Below, piece by piece: positions 12,401-24,659 of a stretch of DNA of 64,000 nt. Location of the stretch: the NCBI RefSeq assembly GCF_008831285.2, contig NC_045141.1, positions 25,781,315 through 25,845,314 of the forward strand, written 5' to 3'. Each line of letters opens with the position of its first letter. The first letter of the stretch is position 1. The position numbers and the translations under genes were made by a program. The notes under the pieces were generated by a model. It saw only the letters and a program-made list of their open reading frames with translations. It did no database searches and was not told the DNA's origin. The DNA is from Nymphaea colorata (taxonomy: Eukaryota > Streptophyta > Magnoliopsida > Nymphaeales > Nymphaeaceae).

Positions 12401-15400
12401 ATCGGATCAAGTCAGACCCTTGATCCAAGTCCTTAGCCTTCAACCCAAATATAAATTCGACATGATAAGACTAAGTATTCTAAACTCAGTCCATTTTCCA
12501 AACCGAATGAGAATATACTTTTGATGGAAACCCTTTACTCAACATCTAATTGCAACATCTGAACGGGATCAGATTAGACCTCTGATCTATATCTTAAAAT
12601 GGACTTGATAATATTAATTGTCCTAGACCCCATTCAATTTCCAAACAGAGTCAGAGTATACTTTTGATGCTACCCTTTATTCATCATCTTGATGCAACAA
12701 TTAAACCGGATCAGATTAGACCTCTGATCTAAATTTTAGATTCAAAAACATAATCCAACATCTAAACAGGATCAAGTCAGACCATTGATCTAAGAGTCCT
12801 TATCCTTCAACCCAAACCTAAATTCGACATGATAGGATTAAGTATTCTAAACTCAGTCCATTTTCCAAACCGAATGAGAGTATACTTTTCATGCAAACCC
12901 CTTACTCAACATCTAATTGCAACATCTGAACAGGGTCAGATTAGACCTCTGATCTATATTTTAAATTCGACATGATAATATTGAGTGTCCTAATCCCAAT
13001 TCAATTTCCAAACAGAATCATAGTCGACTTTTGATGCTACCCTTTATTCAACATGTTGATGCAACATGTAAACCAGATCAGATTAGACCTCTGATCTAAA
13101 TTCTAGATTAAAAAACCTAATCCAACATCTAAATCGGATCAAGTCAGACCCTTGATCCAAGTCCTTAGCCTTCAACTCAAATATAAATTCGACATGATAA
13201 GACTAAGTATTCTAAACTCAGTCCATTTTCCAAACCGAATGAGAATATACTTTTGATGCAAACCCTTTACTCAACATCTAATTGCAACATCTGAACAGGA
13301 TCAGATTAGACCTCTGATGTTTATTTTAAATTCAACATGATAATATTGAGTGCCCTAATCCCAATTCAATTTCCAAACAGAATCAGAGTAGACTTTTGAT
13401 GTTACCCTTTATTCAACATCTTGATTCTACAACTAAACCGGTTCAGATTAGACATATGATATAAATTCTAAATTCAAAAACTTTATCCAACATTTAAACC
13501 GGATCAAGTCAGACCCCTGATCCATGTCCTTGGCCTTCAACCCAAATCTAAATTCGACATGATAGGATTAAATATTCTAAACTCTGTCCATTTTCCAAAC
13601 CGAATGAGAGTATACTTTTGATGCAAACCCTTTACTCAACATCTAATTGCAACATCTAAACAGGATCAGATTAGACCTCTGATCTATATCTTAAATTCGA
13701 CTTGATAATATTAAGTGTCCTAAACCCAATTCAATTTCCAAACAGAGTCAGAGTAGACTTTTGATGCTACCCTTTATTCAACATCTTGACGCAACATTTA
13801 AACCGGATCAGATTAGACCTCTGATCTAAATTTTAGATTCAAAAACCTAATCCAACATCTAAACCGGATCAAGTGAGACCATTGATCTAAGAGTCCTTAG
13901 CCTTCAACCCAAATCTAAATTCGACATGATGGGATTAAGTATTCTTAACTCAGTCCATTTTCCAAACCGAATGATAGTATACTTTTCAAGCAAACCCCTT
14001 ACTCAACATCTAATTGCAACATCTGAACTGGGTCAGATTAGACCTCTGATCTATATTTTAAATTCGACATGATAATATTGAGTGTCCTAATCCCAATTCA
14101 ATTTTCAAACAGAATCAGAGTCGACTTTTGATGCTACCCTTTATTCAACATGTAAACCAGATCAGATTAGACCTCTGATCTAAATTCTAGTTTAAAAACC
14201 TAATCCAACATCTAAATCGGATCAAGTCAGACCCTTGATTCAAGTCCATAGCCTTCAACCCAAATCTAAATTCGACATGATAGGATTAAGTATTCTAAAC
14301 TCAGTCCATTTTCCAAACCGAATGAGAGTATACTTTTTATGCAAACCCCTTAACATCTAATTGCAACATCTGAACATGATCAGATTAGACCTCTGATCTA
14401 TATTTTAAATTCGACATGATAATATTGAGTGTCCTAATCCCAATTCAATTTCCAAACAGAATCAGAGTCGACTTTTGATGCTACCCTTTATTCAACATCT
14501 TGATGCAACAATTAACTGGATCAGATTAGACCTCTGATCTAAATTTTAAATTCAAAACCCTAATCCAACATCTAAACCGGATCAAGTGAGACCATTGATG
14601 TAAGAGTCCTTAGCCTTCAACCCAAATCTAAATTCGACATGATAGGATTAAGTATTCTAAACTCAGTCCATTTTCCAAACCGAATTAGAGTATACTTTTC
14701 ATGCAAACCCCTTACTCAACATCTAATTGCAACATCCGAACAGGATCAGATTAGACCTCTGATCTATATTTTAAATTCGACATGATAATATTGATTGTCC
14801 TAATCCCAATTCAATTTCCAAACAAAATCAGAGTCGACTTTTGATGCTACCCTTTATTCAACATGTTGATGCAACATGTAAACTAGATCAAGTTAGACCT
14901 TTGATCTAAATTCTAGATTGAAAAACTTGATCCAACGATCTAGTCAGACCCTTGATCCAAGTCCTTAGCCTTCAACCCAAATATAAATTCGACATGATAA
15001 GACTAAGTATTCTAAACTCAGTCCATTTTCCAAACCGAATGAGAATATACTTTTGATGGAAACCCTTTACTCAACATCTAATTGCAACATCTGAACATGA
15101 TCAGATTAGACCTCTGATCTATATCTTAAATTGGACTTGATAATATTAAGTGTCCTAGACCCCATTCAATTTCCAAACAGAGTCAGAGTATACTTTTGAT
15201 GCTACCCTTTATTCATCATCTTGATGCAACAATTAAACCGGATCAGATTAGACCTCTGATCTAAATTTTAGATTCAAAAACATAATCCAACATCTAAACC
15301 GGATCAAGTCAGACCATTGATCTAAGAGTCCTTATCCTTCAACCCAAACCTAAATTCGACATGATAGGATTAAGTATTCTAAACTCAGTCCATTTTCCAA

Positions 15401-16870
15401 ACCGAATGAGAGTATACTTTTCATGCAAACCCCTTACTCAACATCTAATTGCAACATCTGAACAGGGTCAGATTAGACCTCTGATCTATATTTTAAATTC
15501 GACATGATAATATTGAGTGTCCTAATCCCAATTCAATTTCCAAACAGAATCATAGTCGACTTTTGATGCTACCCTTTATTCAACATGTTGATGCAACATG
15601 TAAACCAGATCAGATTAGACCTCTGATCTAAATTCTAGATTAAAAAACTTAATCCAACATCTAAATCGGATCAAGTCAGACCCTTGATCCAAGTCCTTAG
15701 CCTTCAACCCAAATATAAATTCGACATGATAAGACTAAGTATTCTAAACTCAGTCCATTTTCCAAACCGAATGAGAATATACTTTTGATGCAAACCCTTT
15801 ACTCAACATCTAATTGCAACATCTGAACAGGATCAGATTAGACCTCTGATCTTTATTTTAAATTCGACATGATAATATTGAGTGCCCTAATCCCAATTCA
15901 ATTTCCAAACAGAATCAGAGTAGACTTTTGATGTTACCCTTTATTCAACATCTTGATTCTACAACTGAACCGGTTCAGATTAGACATATGATATAAATTC
16001 TAAATTCAAAAACTTTATCCAACATTTAAACCGGATCAAGTCAGACCCCTGATCCATGTCCTTGGCCTTCAACCCAAATCTAAATTCGACATGATAGGAT
16101 TAAATATTCTAAACTCTGTCCATTTTCCAAACCGAATGAGAGTATACTTTTGATGCAAACCCTTTACTCAACATCTAATTGCAACATCTAAACAGGATCA
16201 GATTAGACCTCTGATCTATATCTTAAATTCGACTTGATAATATTAAGTGTCCTAAACCCAATTCAATTTCCAAACAGAGTCAGAGTAGACTTTTGATGCT
16301 ACCCTTTATTCAACATCTTGACGCAACATTTAAACCGGATCAGATTAGACCTCTGATCTAAATTTTAGATTCAAAAACCTAATCCAACATCTAAACCTGA
16401 TCAAGTGAGACCATTGATCTAAGAGTCCTTAGCCTTCAACCCAAATCTAAATTAGACATGATGGGATTAAGTATTCTTAACTCAGTCCATTTTCCAAACC
16501 GAATGATAGTATACTTTTCATGCAAACCCCTTACTCAACATCTAATTGCAACATCTGAACTGGGTCAGATTAGACCTCTGATCTATATTTTAAATTCGAC
16601 ATGATAATATTGAGTGTCCTAATCCCAATTCAATTTCCAAACAGAATCAGAGTCGACTTTTGATGCTACCCTTTATTCAAGATCTTGATGCAACATGTAA
16701 ACCAGATCAGATTAGACCTCTGATCTAAATTCTAGTTTAAAAACCTAATCCAACATCTAAATCGGATCAAGTCAGACCCTTGATTCAAGTCCATAGCCTT
16801 CAACCCAAATCTAAATTCGACATGATAGGATTAAGTATTTTAAACTCAGTCCATTTTCCAAACCGAATGA
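9441..16870. repeat. three copies of a ~2.53 kb higher-order repeat
   Basis: Private variants recur at fixed spacing. GGACTTGATAAT is at 10,059, 12,601 and 15,133 (2,542 and 2,532 bp apart). CTTTATTTTAAATTC with GAGTGCCCTAATC occurs near 10,778, 13,320 and 15,852 (2,542, 2,532). GAATGATAG is at 11,415, 13,969 and 16,501. The unit equals about seven A/B dimers. Copy 1 is about 9,441-11,972, copy 2 about 11,973-14,514, and copy 3 runs from 14,515 until the match breaks near 16,870. Confidence 0.85.
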
Positions 16871-17886
16871 GAATATACTTTTGATGCAAACCCTTTACTC
16901 AACATCTAATTGCAGCATCTGAACAGGATCAGATTAGACCTCTGATCTTTATTTTAAATTCGACATGATAATATTGAGTGTCCTAATCCCAATTTAATTT
17001 CCAAACAGAATCAGAGTAGACTTTTGATGTTACCCTTTATTCAACATCTTGATTCTACAACCAAACCGGTTCAGCTTAGTCATATGATATAAATTCTATA
17101 TTCAAAAACCTAATCCAACATTTAAACCGGATCAAGTCAGACCCTTGATCCAAGTCCTTGGCCTTCAACCCAAATCTAAATTCGACATGATAGGATTAAA
17201 TATTCTAAACTCTGTCCATTTTCCAAACAGAATGAGAGTATACTTTTGATGCAAACCCTTTACTCAACATCTAATTGCAGCATCTGAACAGGATCAGATT
17301 AGACCTCTGATCTTTATTTTAAATTCGACATGATAATATTGAGTGTCCTAATCCCAATTTAATTTCCAAACAGAATCAGAGTAGACTTTTGATGTTACCC
17401 TTTATTCAACATCTTGATGCAACAATTAAACCGGATCAGATTAGACCTCTGATCTAAATTTTAGATTCAAAAACCTAATCCAACAACTAAACCGGATCAA
17501 GTCAGACTATTGATCCAAGTCCTTGGCCTTCAACCCTAATCTAAATTCGACATGATGGGATTAAATATTCTAAACTCTGTCCATTTTCCAAACCGAATGA
17601 GAGTATACTTTTGATGCAAACCCTTTACTCAACATCTAATTGCAACATCTAAACAGGGTCAGATTAGACCTCTGATCTATATCTTAAATTCGACTTGATA
17701 ATATTAAGTGTCCTAAACCCAATTCAATTTCCAAACAGAGTCAGAGTAGACTTTTGATGCTACCCTTTATTCAACATCTTGACGCAACAATTAAACCAGA
17801 TCAGATTAGACCTCTGATCTAAATTTTAGATTCAAAAACCTAATCCAACATCTAAACCGGATCAAGTGAGACCATTGATCTAAGCA

Positions 17887-17950
17887 TCCACCAGCTTCAA
17901 GTGTTGTAGGTATGGGAGGATGGAACAAATGATTTTTGACTAATTAAAAG
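17887..17950. repeat. direct repeat at the right satellite edge (copy 1)
   Basis: Immediately after the last satellite monomer is a ~60 bp stretch containing GCTTCAAGTGTTG and GGTATGGGAGGATGG. It matches 19,648-19,735. Read in the frame that is open in copy 2, this copy has stop codons, so if the sequence was ever coding this copy is broken. Confidence 0.8.
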
Positions 17951-18377
17951 AAAAAGAAAAGAAAAGAAGATTTGTTGTAAGAGGCGTACACCTAAAATTC
18001 ACCTTCATAAGATATGGGACATTTATATTATTATACATTTTAAAAAAAGTCCAATCATATAAATCTTAAGGAAAATGTACAAATCTTTTAGAAAAGAAGA
18101 TATGTTTGGTTACATTCAAAAGAGTGGCACTTTTATATTTTTATAAATTTAAGGAACAGCCTCATCGTACAAATTTTAATGAAGATATACAACTCCTTTC
18201 AAAAAAGGTAATGAGCTTTCAAATTCACGTATTGTCAATTACTGTGCTTGATTCACTAGTTAATTTTGTATATTATAAAAATATAATATGTTTTCCATCA
18301 ACTTGTTCTTAACATCATATCTGTAAAATTAGATCTTAAAAAATAAGATTTTATCTCTGACCTAGTGGTTTGAGACC

Positions 18378-18436
<59 letters not shown>

Positions 18437-18620
18437 TGAGAGAGAGAGGCAGAGGTTGATATTTTCTTTTCACTGTGAACTCATGTGTGGGGCATGCATA
18501 GGAGATCACGTCTTATTTAAGAGATTCCTCAAGGTGATTCCATGGAGAGAAAGAACAAAAGATAGAAAACCTAGAATGATAGTGTGAGAGTGAACAGCCG
18601 GAAAACTGCTGAGAAGCTAA
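17951..18620. other. gene-free AT-rich stretch
   Basis: No recognisable gene. It contains degenerate AT-rich sequence and a pure TA microsatellite at 18,382-18,430, and ends at the first of two GCTGAGAAG direct repeats. The 68-codon open frame at 18,106 is unfamiliar and rich in AT-type codons. Confidence 0.5.
18382..18430. repeat. (TA)n microsatellite
   Basis: An uninterrupted alternating AT run of about 49 bp. Confidence 0.95.
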
Positions 18621-19391
18621 GTCGCTAGGGTGCGTCTTTTGGGCCCCCGCACCCGCGTCGACACGATGCGGGTGCGGTGCGACCTAGATTCGCACCCCAA
18701 AAGCACCCGACCGAGGTGGCTCTTTGTGGCTCTTTCCTTCTTCTTCTTGCTGCCTGCTCCAACATCCTATCATTCACCACGAATCGTCAATCCAGACCTT
18801 CATTTCCAGCTTCTTCCACCCCACCGGCTTCCGATTCTCCTCCTGCCTCCTCCTCTCTGCTCTGTGCCATTTCCCTCCTCTGCTCCAGCCTCCACCACGA
18901 AGCACACGGTCAGCATCCTCAAGCCCAACCGGCGTTCCGACCGCTGCCGACTTATTCCGTTCCCCGGCCAGGTCTCCCATCGACGACTGTGCCCCCTCCC
19001 ACGAGATCTGCCATTCTGCAAAGAGAGTGAGAGAGAAAGCGGCGCTTGTTGAAACTTGAAAGGGGGAAGAAGACCATGACGAAAAAGAATGGGGTTAGGG
19101 TTAGCTATTAAAGTTTATAAAATTATTGCTTATAAGCCCTCCAACTTTTTAGTATTTACCAAAAAAAAAAGTCATTCTCATGAAACCCACTGATTTCACG
19201 TCCATACAAAATCGGTGTCTACCCAACTTAGCTTTAATCCCCATAAAAGAAAATCATCCAATGCTTCTTTAATCGCAGAGCACTGGTTTGGTTTTCCGGT
19301 GGCAAAGGTTGACTTAAACTTGTCTCGATTAAATTTTATTGCAGGGTTATCATTGTTAATATATATTATATTATTATTATTATTATTATAA

Positions 19392-19432
<41 letters not shown>

Positions 19433-19520
19433 TTCTCGCCGCACCGCTGCACCTAAATTTTTTGAGATGTGGTGCACCGTCACCCGCACCGGCACCCGCA
19501 CCCTGCACTTTGGTGACATA
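18621..19520. mobile_element. possible 0.9 kb insertion with 13 bp flanking direct repeat
   Basis: GCTGAGAAGCTAA at 18,608-18,620 and GCTGAGAAGGTAA at 19,521-19,533 match at 12 of 13 bases and flank a GC-rich block in AT-rich surroundings, like a target-site duplication. Inside the left end are nested inverted repeats: GGGTGC at 18,628 with GCACCC at 18,703, and GCACCCGC at 18,649 with GCGGGTGC at 18,668. The right end is rich in GCACCCGCACC after an ATT microsatellite. The termini share a weak inverted similarity (GTCGCTAGGGTGC versus GTCACCAAAGTGC). No transposase or reverse transcriptase is present. The open frames at 18,630-19,059 overlap in all three frames and resemble no known protein, so I treat them as chance. 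The class is unknown: a non-autonomous DNA element or a retroposed fragment. Confidence 0.45.
19366..19429. repeat. (ATT)n/(AAT)n microsatellite
   Basis: Runs of TTA then AAT trinucleotides, about 64 bp, inside the candidate insertion. Confidence 0.9.
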
Positions 19521-19647
19521 GCTGAGAAGGTAATCCTTTGTACCAGCCAGTCAGTGCACATAAATTAAAATTTTTTATTTTTCTTTTAATGTTGGGATAC
19601 GGAACTTTTACTTGAACTGGGTGGATGATTGCATATTTTGATGTAAG

Positions 19648-19735
19648 CGTCCATAAGCTTCAAGTGTTGGAGGTATGGGAGGATGGGACAGATGATTTCC
19701 ACAAGTTAAACTTATTTTCTACTAATTAATCTTGG
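19648..19735 (+). repeat. direct repeat, exon-like (copy 2)
   Basis: Matches 17,887-17,950. On the + strand one frame is open from about 19,617 to a TAA near 19,728 and reads ...FDVSVHKLQVLEVWEDGTDD..., which looks protein-like. I recognise no family and see no splice sites or flanking exons that would make a gene. It may be a remnant exon. Confidence 0.4.
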
Positions 19736-20182
19736 TACTTGCTGCTGACTCTAATGTCATTATATTCACTGAGTTTGATATGTGGATATGTCCAATATAC
19801 TTGTTTCTCTTTGAATCAAGAATATGATTAATCAATTCATATTGTTTCTTATGGGATTAAGCTGCTTGCGAATGTGCTTTTCAGCTTTTGTCCTTCAGAA
19901 TTTGATTAATTAACCCATGCATAAGATACATGTGCCACTTTTCAATTGAGGTACATACCTTGTGATTCCATAACGTGGATTTACAAAAATTTATTCTTGT
20001 GTGTCCTTTTCATAGTAAAGGTATAAACTACAAAATGGTTTGAACATCAGATTTTCCGAAGGTAAACTTGGTTAGTGGACTCCCTGATCTGCCTTTTCAG
20101 CCATACCGAAGCTAAACTACAATGAGCAGCAGCTGGAAGTCAATGTTTTCTTTCTTTTGCATTAAATCCAAGTGGTCCCTGC

Positions 20183-20392
20183 TAGGGCCGTAGCCAAGGG
20201 TGCTGGCAGGGACCATGCCCACACCCCCCACCCCACCCCCCCTCCCCCCAAACAAACATTACTCTTTTAAATTTTTTAATTTGGCCATGGTAAAAAATTC
20301 GAAAAATATTGTTCGACATCTGTATAAATTTTGAAAATGCTATTCAATCCTCCCATGGGAAAATTTATAGCTCTACCACTGCTCCCTGCAGA
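20183..20392. mobile_element. candidate non-autonomous hAT-like element (~210 bp)
   Basis: Flanked by GTCCCTGC and CTCCCTGC, 7 of 8 bases identical and of the 8 bp length typical of hAT target duplications. The right end, read inward, is CAGTGGTAGAGCTA, close to the CAGTGGCGGAGCCA type common in plant hAT elements. The left end reads AGGGCCGTAGCCA. A C-rich run lies inside. No transposase. Confidence 0.45.
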
Positions 20393-21365
20393 ATTTGCTT
20401 GCTGGCACATTTTCATCGAATTGTTAAACCATGGCAATGGGTGAAAGGGGGGAATACAGGCAGTGTGTTGGTTTCATACTATACTTGATAAAGCTGAAAG
20501 AACATGTAGAAAGCCCACTAATGCTTATTATTTTGTAATCTTGAAGTGATTGTGTTAACTATCAAGGGTCAGTTGTAGATTTGTAGTCCTTGGGTTACGT
20601 AATTGGTTTCGACTTTAGGTACACATTGTAGTGCTATTTTTCATGTGGCAAAAGTCATGTGCCACATTCATCTGATCTTGTAAATATGTGCACCTAATGC
20701 ATTAACTCATACTTATTGACATGTGTTCTGCCCCATTCGTTATTTCTGGGAATGCCTTTATTGTAGTGAAATACCAAGGAAACCCATCATTGATTTACAC
20801 AAGTACTAAAGCAGACAAATCATTTCTGTCTGCTTTGAGAAAGAAAGGTCAGTCCAAATCCTTGTTAAACATAGATACTACGTTAGTTTTGATTGTGCCA
20901 TATATGAGAATTAATTTGGAGTAAAACTTGTGGAAAGTTCAACATTCAGCTATAGACAAGCTTGGCCATGATTGTACACATTCTACTTAGGGGAAGGATA
21001 TGCTCTAGAAAAACGTTTTTCTTTGTTAGTAACAATGATTAGTAATCACATATTGGAACCATGATACACCAATCTCCGACATTTGTCTTGATTTTCAGTG
21101 CGAGTGACTGGTTTCATTAAAGAGAAACCTATGTGTTTCCTCATTGATCTTAATGATCATTAATCACATATGAGAATCTTGAACTTTCATTTCTCCTCCT
21201 TTCTCATGAATTTCTGTGCAATGTTTAGCTTTTATTACAGACATAAAGCACATTGTATCTCATAAACCATAATCAGATACAGAAACCTTGAGAGAGCATT
21301 TTCTAACTTTTCTTGTGTACTTACTGCAAGACATTATTGTGGTAATGCAAACTTCCTTTCTCTGT

Positions 21366-21398
<33 letters not shown>
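21366..21398. repeat. (CT)n microsatellite
   Basis: About 33 bp of CT dinucleotides. Confidence 0.9.
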
Positions 21399-22351
21399 CA
21401 ATCTATGGAAAGTTGGAGACTGCTTCCACTGGACACTGATGTATGTATTTATGTATACAGGATGCATTTCCTTTCATTTATGCAATGGTCTAGATGTGTC
21501 ATAATAAGTCTCCAGTCGTAAGAACTGAGTGTAAAATTTTTGTCAAAGCTATATAGGTGACTAAACAAATGCATCAATTAAATGTAGTCACTTTCATTTA
21601 GCTAGCACTGATTGCATGTGATTGGGAATTAGATGAACAAGTTAGGTTTTGAAGAGTGCTTAAGCCTAGTTGATATGTTGGAGTATCACTGCAGAGAGGG
21701 CTAGGCCTGAATAACGTATTGTAAAAGGGGCTTTGGTAGAAGGGGCCTTGCTGCAGTCACCTTATTGCATTCTTAATTGTGCTTCTTTCAGACCTGAAAT
21801 TGTTAGTTATGAAACTCCAACATAAGAGTGTGCATGGGACAAAATATGGATAGTGGACATTGATATGCATTAACCTTTTAAGGGAGCATTATGCATGAAA
21901 ATATAAGCTGAATAAATAACAGGTTGAGCTTCTTCTATGGCGCAGAACTGTATATGCCACATTTGACCTGCTAATGTGTCTTCTATATTCATTTTGACCT
22001 TTGGTCTCTTAAACAGCTCATTCTATAGTTGTAATGTCTCACATGATAACAAATGCAGTAAAAGAGAGCAAATAATTTTGTTCCTCTCTTTTGCTGCACT
22101 TGATATGCACATCTCATTTTATCCTTCTTCTGGAAACACTATTGGACGAGGAAGAGGTATAAAATTGGTAGCTATCCTACATCCAGTGGTCACTGGTCAG
22201 CCATTATCAAGATTCTTCTACTTTCAGAGAGAGGACAAACTTATCCAAGTCCTGCTAGCCAGTTTGGGTTAACCTTCTTAAGATTAATATTCTTGTCATG
22301 TAACTTTTTATTCAGACCAACCATTTCCAGTCATTCACGTAAATCTTCATA

Positions 22352-22980
22352 TGATGCCTTCTATTTTTTTTAATTTTCATCCTCTGTGCGGTATAAAGTT
22401 TTCATTTGATGCTAAAACGAAGCATGTATTCATGAACTTGGCTTGCCAAATGAAACATGAATTCCTTGTCTTCATGTTTTCTGGGCCACTACTGTGGTCT
22501 CTCTAGTTATAGAACATTGGTCCTGGTTTCCTTTTTCTCAGCCATGGGTACTTGCTCATTTTTATTTTACTGTTCCAGAATGCCATATCTTAGTGTGTAT
22601 GGAATGGATAAGGCACTGAGCACCAAATAAAGGGTTTGCTTTGTAAGTTTTAACATGCTTTTCTTGCATTTAAATGTCGGTTCCATTATATAGATTCCTA
22701 AAAACCTCAACACTATTACTGACTTTAAATCATTTCCATGAAATGCCCTTAAAAGGTGTTTTGTTCGCTAGATACCCATTGATATTTGTTCGTCAATGAT
22801 GCCATTTGTCTATTATCTTGTTTTATTGATTTTATATTTGCTGATGGAATGCTGATACTAATTTTGTCATGCTCTTTACAAGAAGAGATATTAGGTGTTT
22901 AATGTTATTGGTTTTCGTGACTACCATGTTAATTGTATGACATTTTAACCTGCTTTTCTACACTTTAATTAAAGTTAGTA
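22352..22980. repeat. right copy of the ~0.62 kb duplicated segment
   Basis: Same orientation as 985-1,608 and closely similar. Homology starts near TGATGCCTT and ends in the CACTTTAATTAA region. The downstream sequence then differs from the left copy until the TG-rich block near 23,437. Confidence 0.85.
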
Positions 22981-24659
22981 GTTGTTGCTTAAATATTATG
23001 ACATAGTGAATTGGTATATTATCTTATTAAGTATGAGTTGTCAACACGGGTGAGGAGATTAGTCATTCATGATGCCAAGCCTTTTAAGATAATGAAGGGT
23101 AATACTGATATCATCTTATGCTTGAATACACATCTCATACTTGCTAAGGTCATTCAAATTATACTCAAACAATGAGACAGTCACGGAGTGTCGAAGAAGG
23201 GGAAAGATGGAAACATTCTGAAAATTCTTCAGAACACAAAATTTTGATCAATTGTAGCCAATTTGGAGGAGTCAATACAAATTACAGGAAAAATTAGAAC
23301 CGTGGGTGTGAGACATCATGTTGACCAATGGATATCATTTGAAGGATTTTAAGTGGTCAAATGTTGTTATAAAAGCCTTGTGTGTATCTGTTTGTGTGTG
23401 TGTGTGTGCGTGTGTGTGTGTGTACATATAATTGTTTATTTATTTAATATATGTATATATATGTGTGTGTGTGTGTGTGTATGTATATACATTTATTATT
23501 TGTTGTTTATATATTTTGATTATATTTGGATTTGTAATGCAATTGTGCGATACACATCCACCTTCTGCAATCTGTGTTACTCCTTTTCTCCAATTCTTTT
23601 GCACTTTTGTTTCTTAACTTTTTCTTTTTTCAATGCATTCAGTTTTCACGTATTACTGTTGCCTTAATTTAAATGTACTTCTATTACTTGCATGATATTA
23701 GCTGTTATGGAAGTCGTTTACTATTTATAGCACAATAGCATCATTTAAGTATCTCTAAAAAATGCAACATTTTTTCAAAACTCATTTTTCTTTTTTTGAG
23801 CTTTTGCATTTTGTTTATTTCATATTAAAAAAAAGTGTTCCAATTGCTCCTTTATATTTTTGCAAGAATATTTTTTCTGTTATTTCTATTGTTCTTTAAT
23901 TCTTTGAACTACCACCAAATCTTCTATGAGATCCACAATTTTTGAAGAAAATCCACGTGAAATTTGTGGATATCGGTTACAGTGGTTGTCCTCTAAAATG
24001 GCATGTTTTACAATCTATGCATTAGTATAGCTTTGTAACACTGCAGTGTGACTTTAAATAATTTAATTTTGTTCCTCCTGCATTATATTGCATTAATATT
24101 TTACTTTATTGAATTAATATTTTTCTCAGTTTTAGTTATAGGTGGTTGAACTTTATGTACTCTTACGGTCTTACCTTCTTCAAAGTGGAGTCTTCCTCCA
24201 ATAATGCTCAGTAACTGCAAAAGAAAAAATGAGTGGCCTCTCTAGCACAGGAGGCCGTCCTAATATGTGATCACCATTTTGCACAATTTTTGTGCCATAG
24301 AATAGCATGCGGCTAAATTTCTGCCTCATCTGTTCAACATTTTCTGTCTATCAAGTTATTGAGGATTATTGGAATCTTTCTCTCTTTCCTTCGTATCTGG
24401 TAAAATTTCAATACTGGATGATCTTTAGACCGAAAAAGAAATTTTCTACTTGTCAAGCGGTTGCACTTATTTAATAATAGCTCTAAAAGCCATGAAAGTG
24501 ACTCAAAATCCACTTTGTGGCTCTATGTTGGTCACTTGTTTTCCATTTTTTAGGAGAAACATGGAGAAGCCACACTAGATTATCTCCCAAGATTTTGAGT
24601 TTGCTGTAGTATGTTACTGTAAAGTGTAAACTGTATTTCTTTTTGGACTATTATGGTTC
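22981..24659. other. gene-free stretch with TG microsatellites
   Basis: AT-rich, no gene seen. TG runs lie at 23,392-23,423 and 23,462-23,480. The 104-codon frame across them is Cys/Val repeat produced by TG dinucleotides. Confidence 0.5.

Larger units (their letters stand above)
2791..17886. repeat. 15 kb satellite array of ~366 bp dimers
   Basis: Roughly 15.1 kb of head-to-tail repeat, about 41 dimer lengths. The dimer has a long monomer A (~225 bp, starting GATCAGATTAGACCTCTGAT) and a short monomer B (~141 bp). B begins and ends like A but lacks ~84 bp of A between GATCTAAATT and AAATTCGACATGATA. For example, A starts at 4,633, B near 4,858 and the next A at 4,999, giving 366 bp. Both strands are broken by frequent stops and no ORF over 60 codons is present, so it is non-coding. 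I see no transposon ends inside. It resembles plant interstitial, centromeric or subtelomeric satellite DNA, but the chromosomal position is unknown. Confidence 0.95.
19736..22351. other. gene-free stretch
   Basis: No exon I can support. It holds the small hAT-like element described separately, a CT microsatellite at 21,366-21,398 and short unfamiliar open frames with no codon bias. It ends at the right-hand copy of the 0.62 kb duplication. Confidence 0.5.

Noticed and set aside
2791-17886. CRISPR-like or regularly spaced repeat array
   Set aside because: Units are contiguous 141-225 bp monomers with no unique spacers, in an intron-bearing plant genome; this is satellite DNA.
18630-19059. 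Protein gene in the GC-rich block (140, 117 and 111 codon frames)
   Set aside because: All three forward frames and the reverse strand are open at once because of GC-rich sequence; none resembles a protein family, and the start lies in inverted repeats of a probable insertion.
19089-19100. GGGGTTAGGGTTAG as an interstitial telomere tract
   Set aside because: Only two TTAGGG-like units, and plant telomeres are usually TTTAGGG; too short to mean anything.
23353-23667. Cys/Val-rich 104-codon ORF
   Set aside because: Produced by TG dinucleotide repeats.
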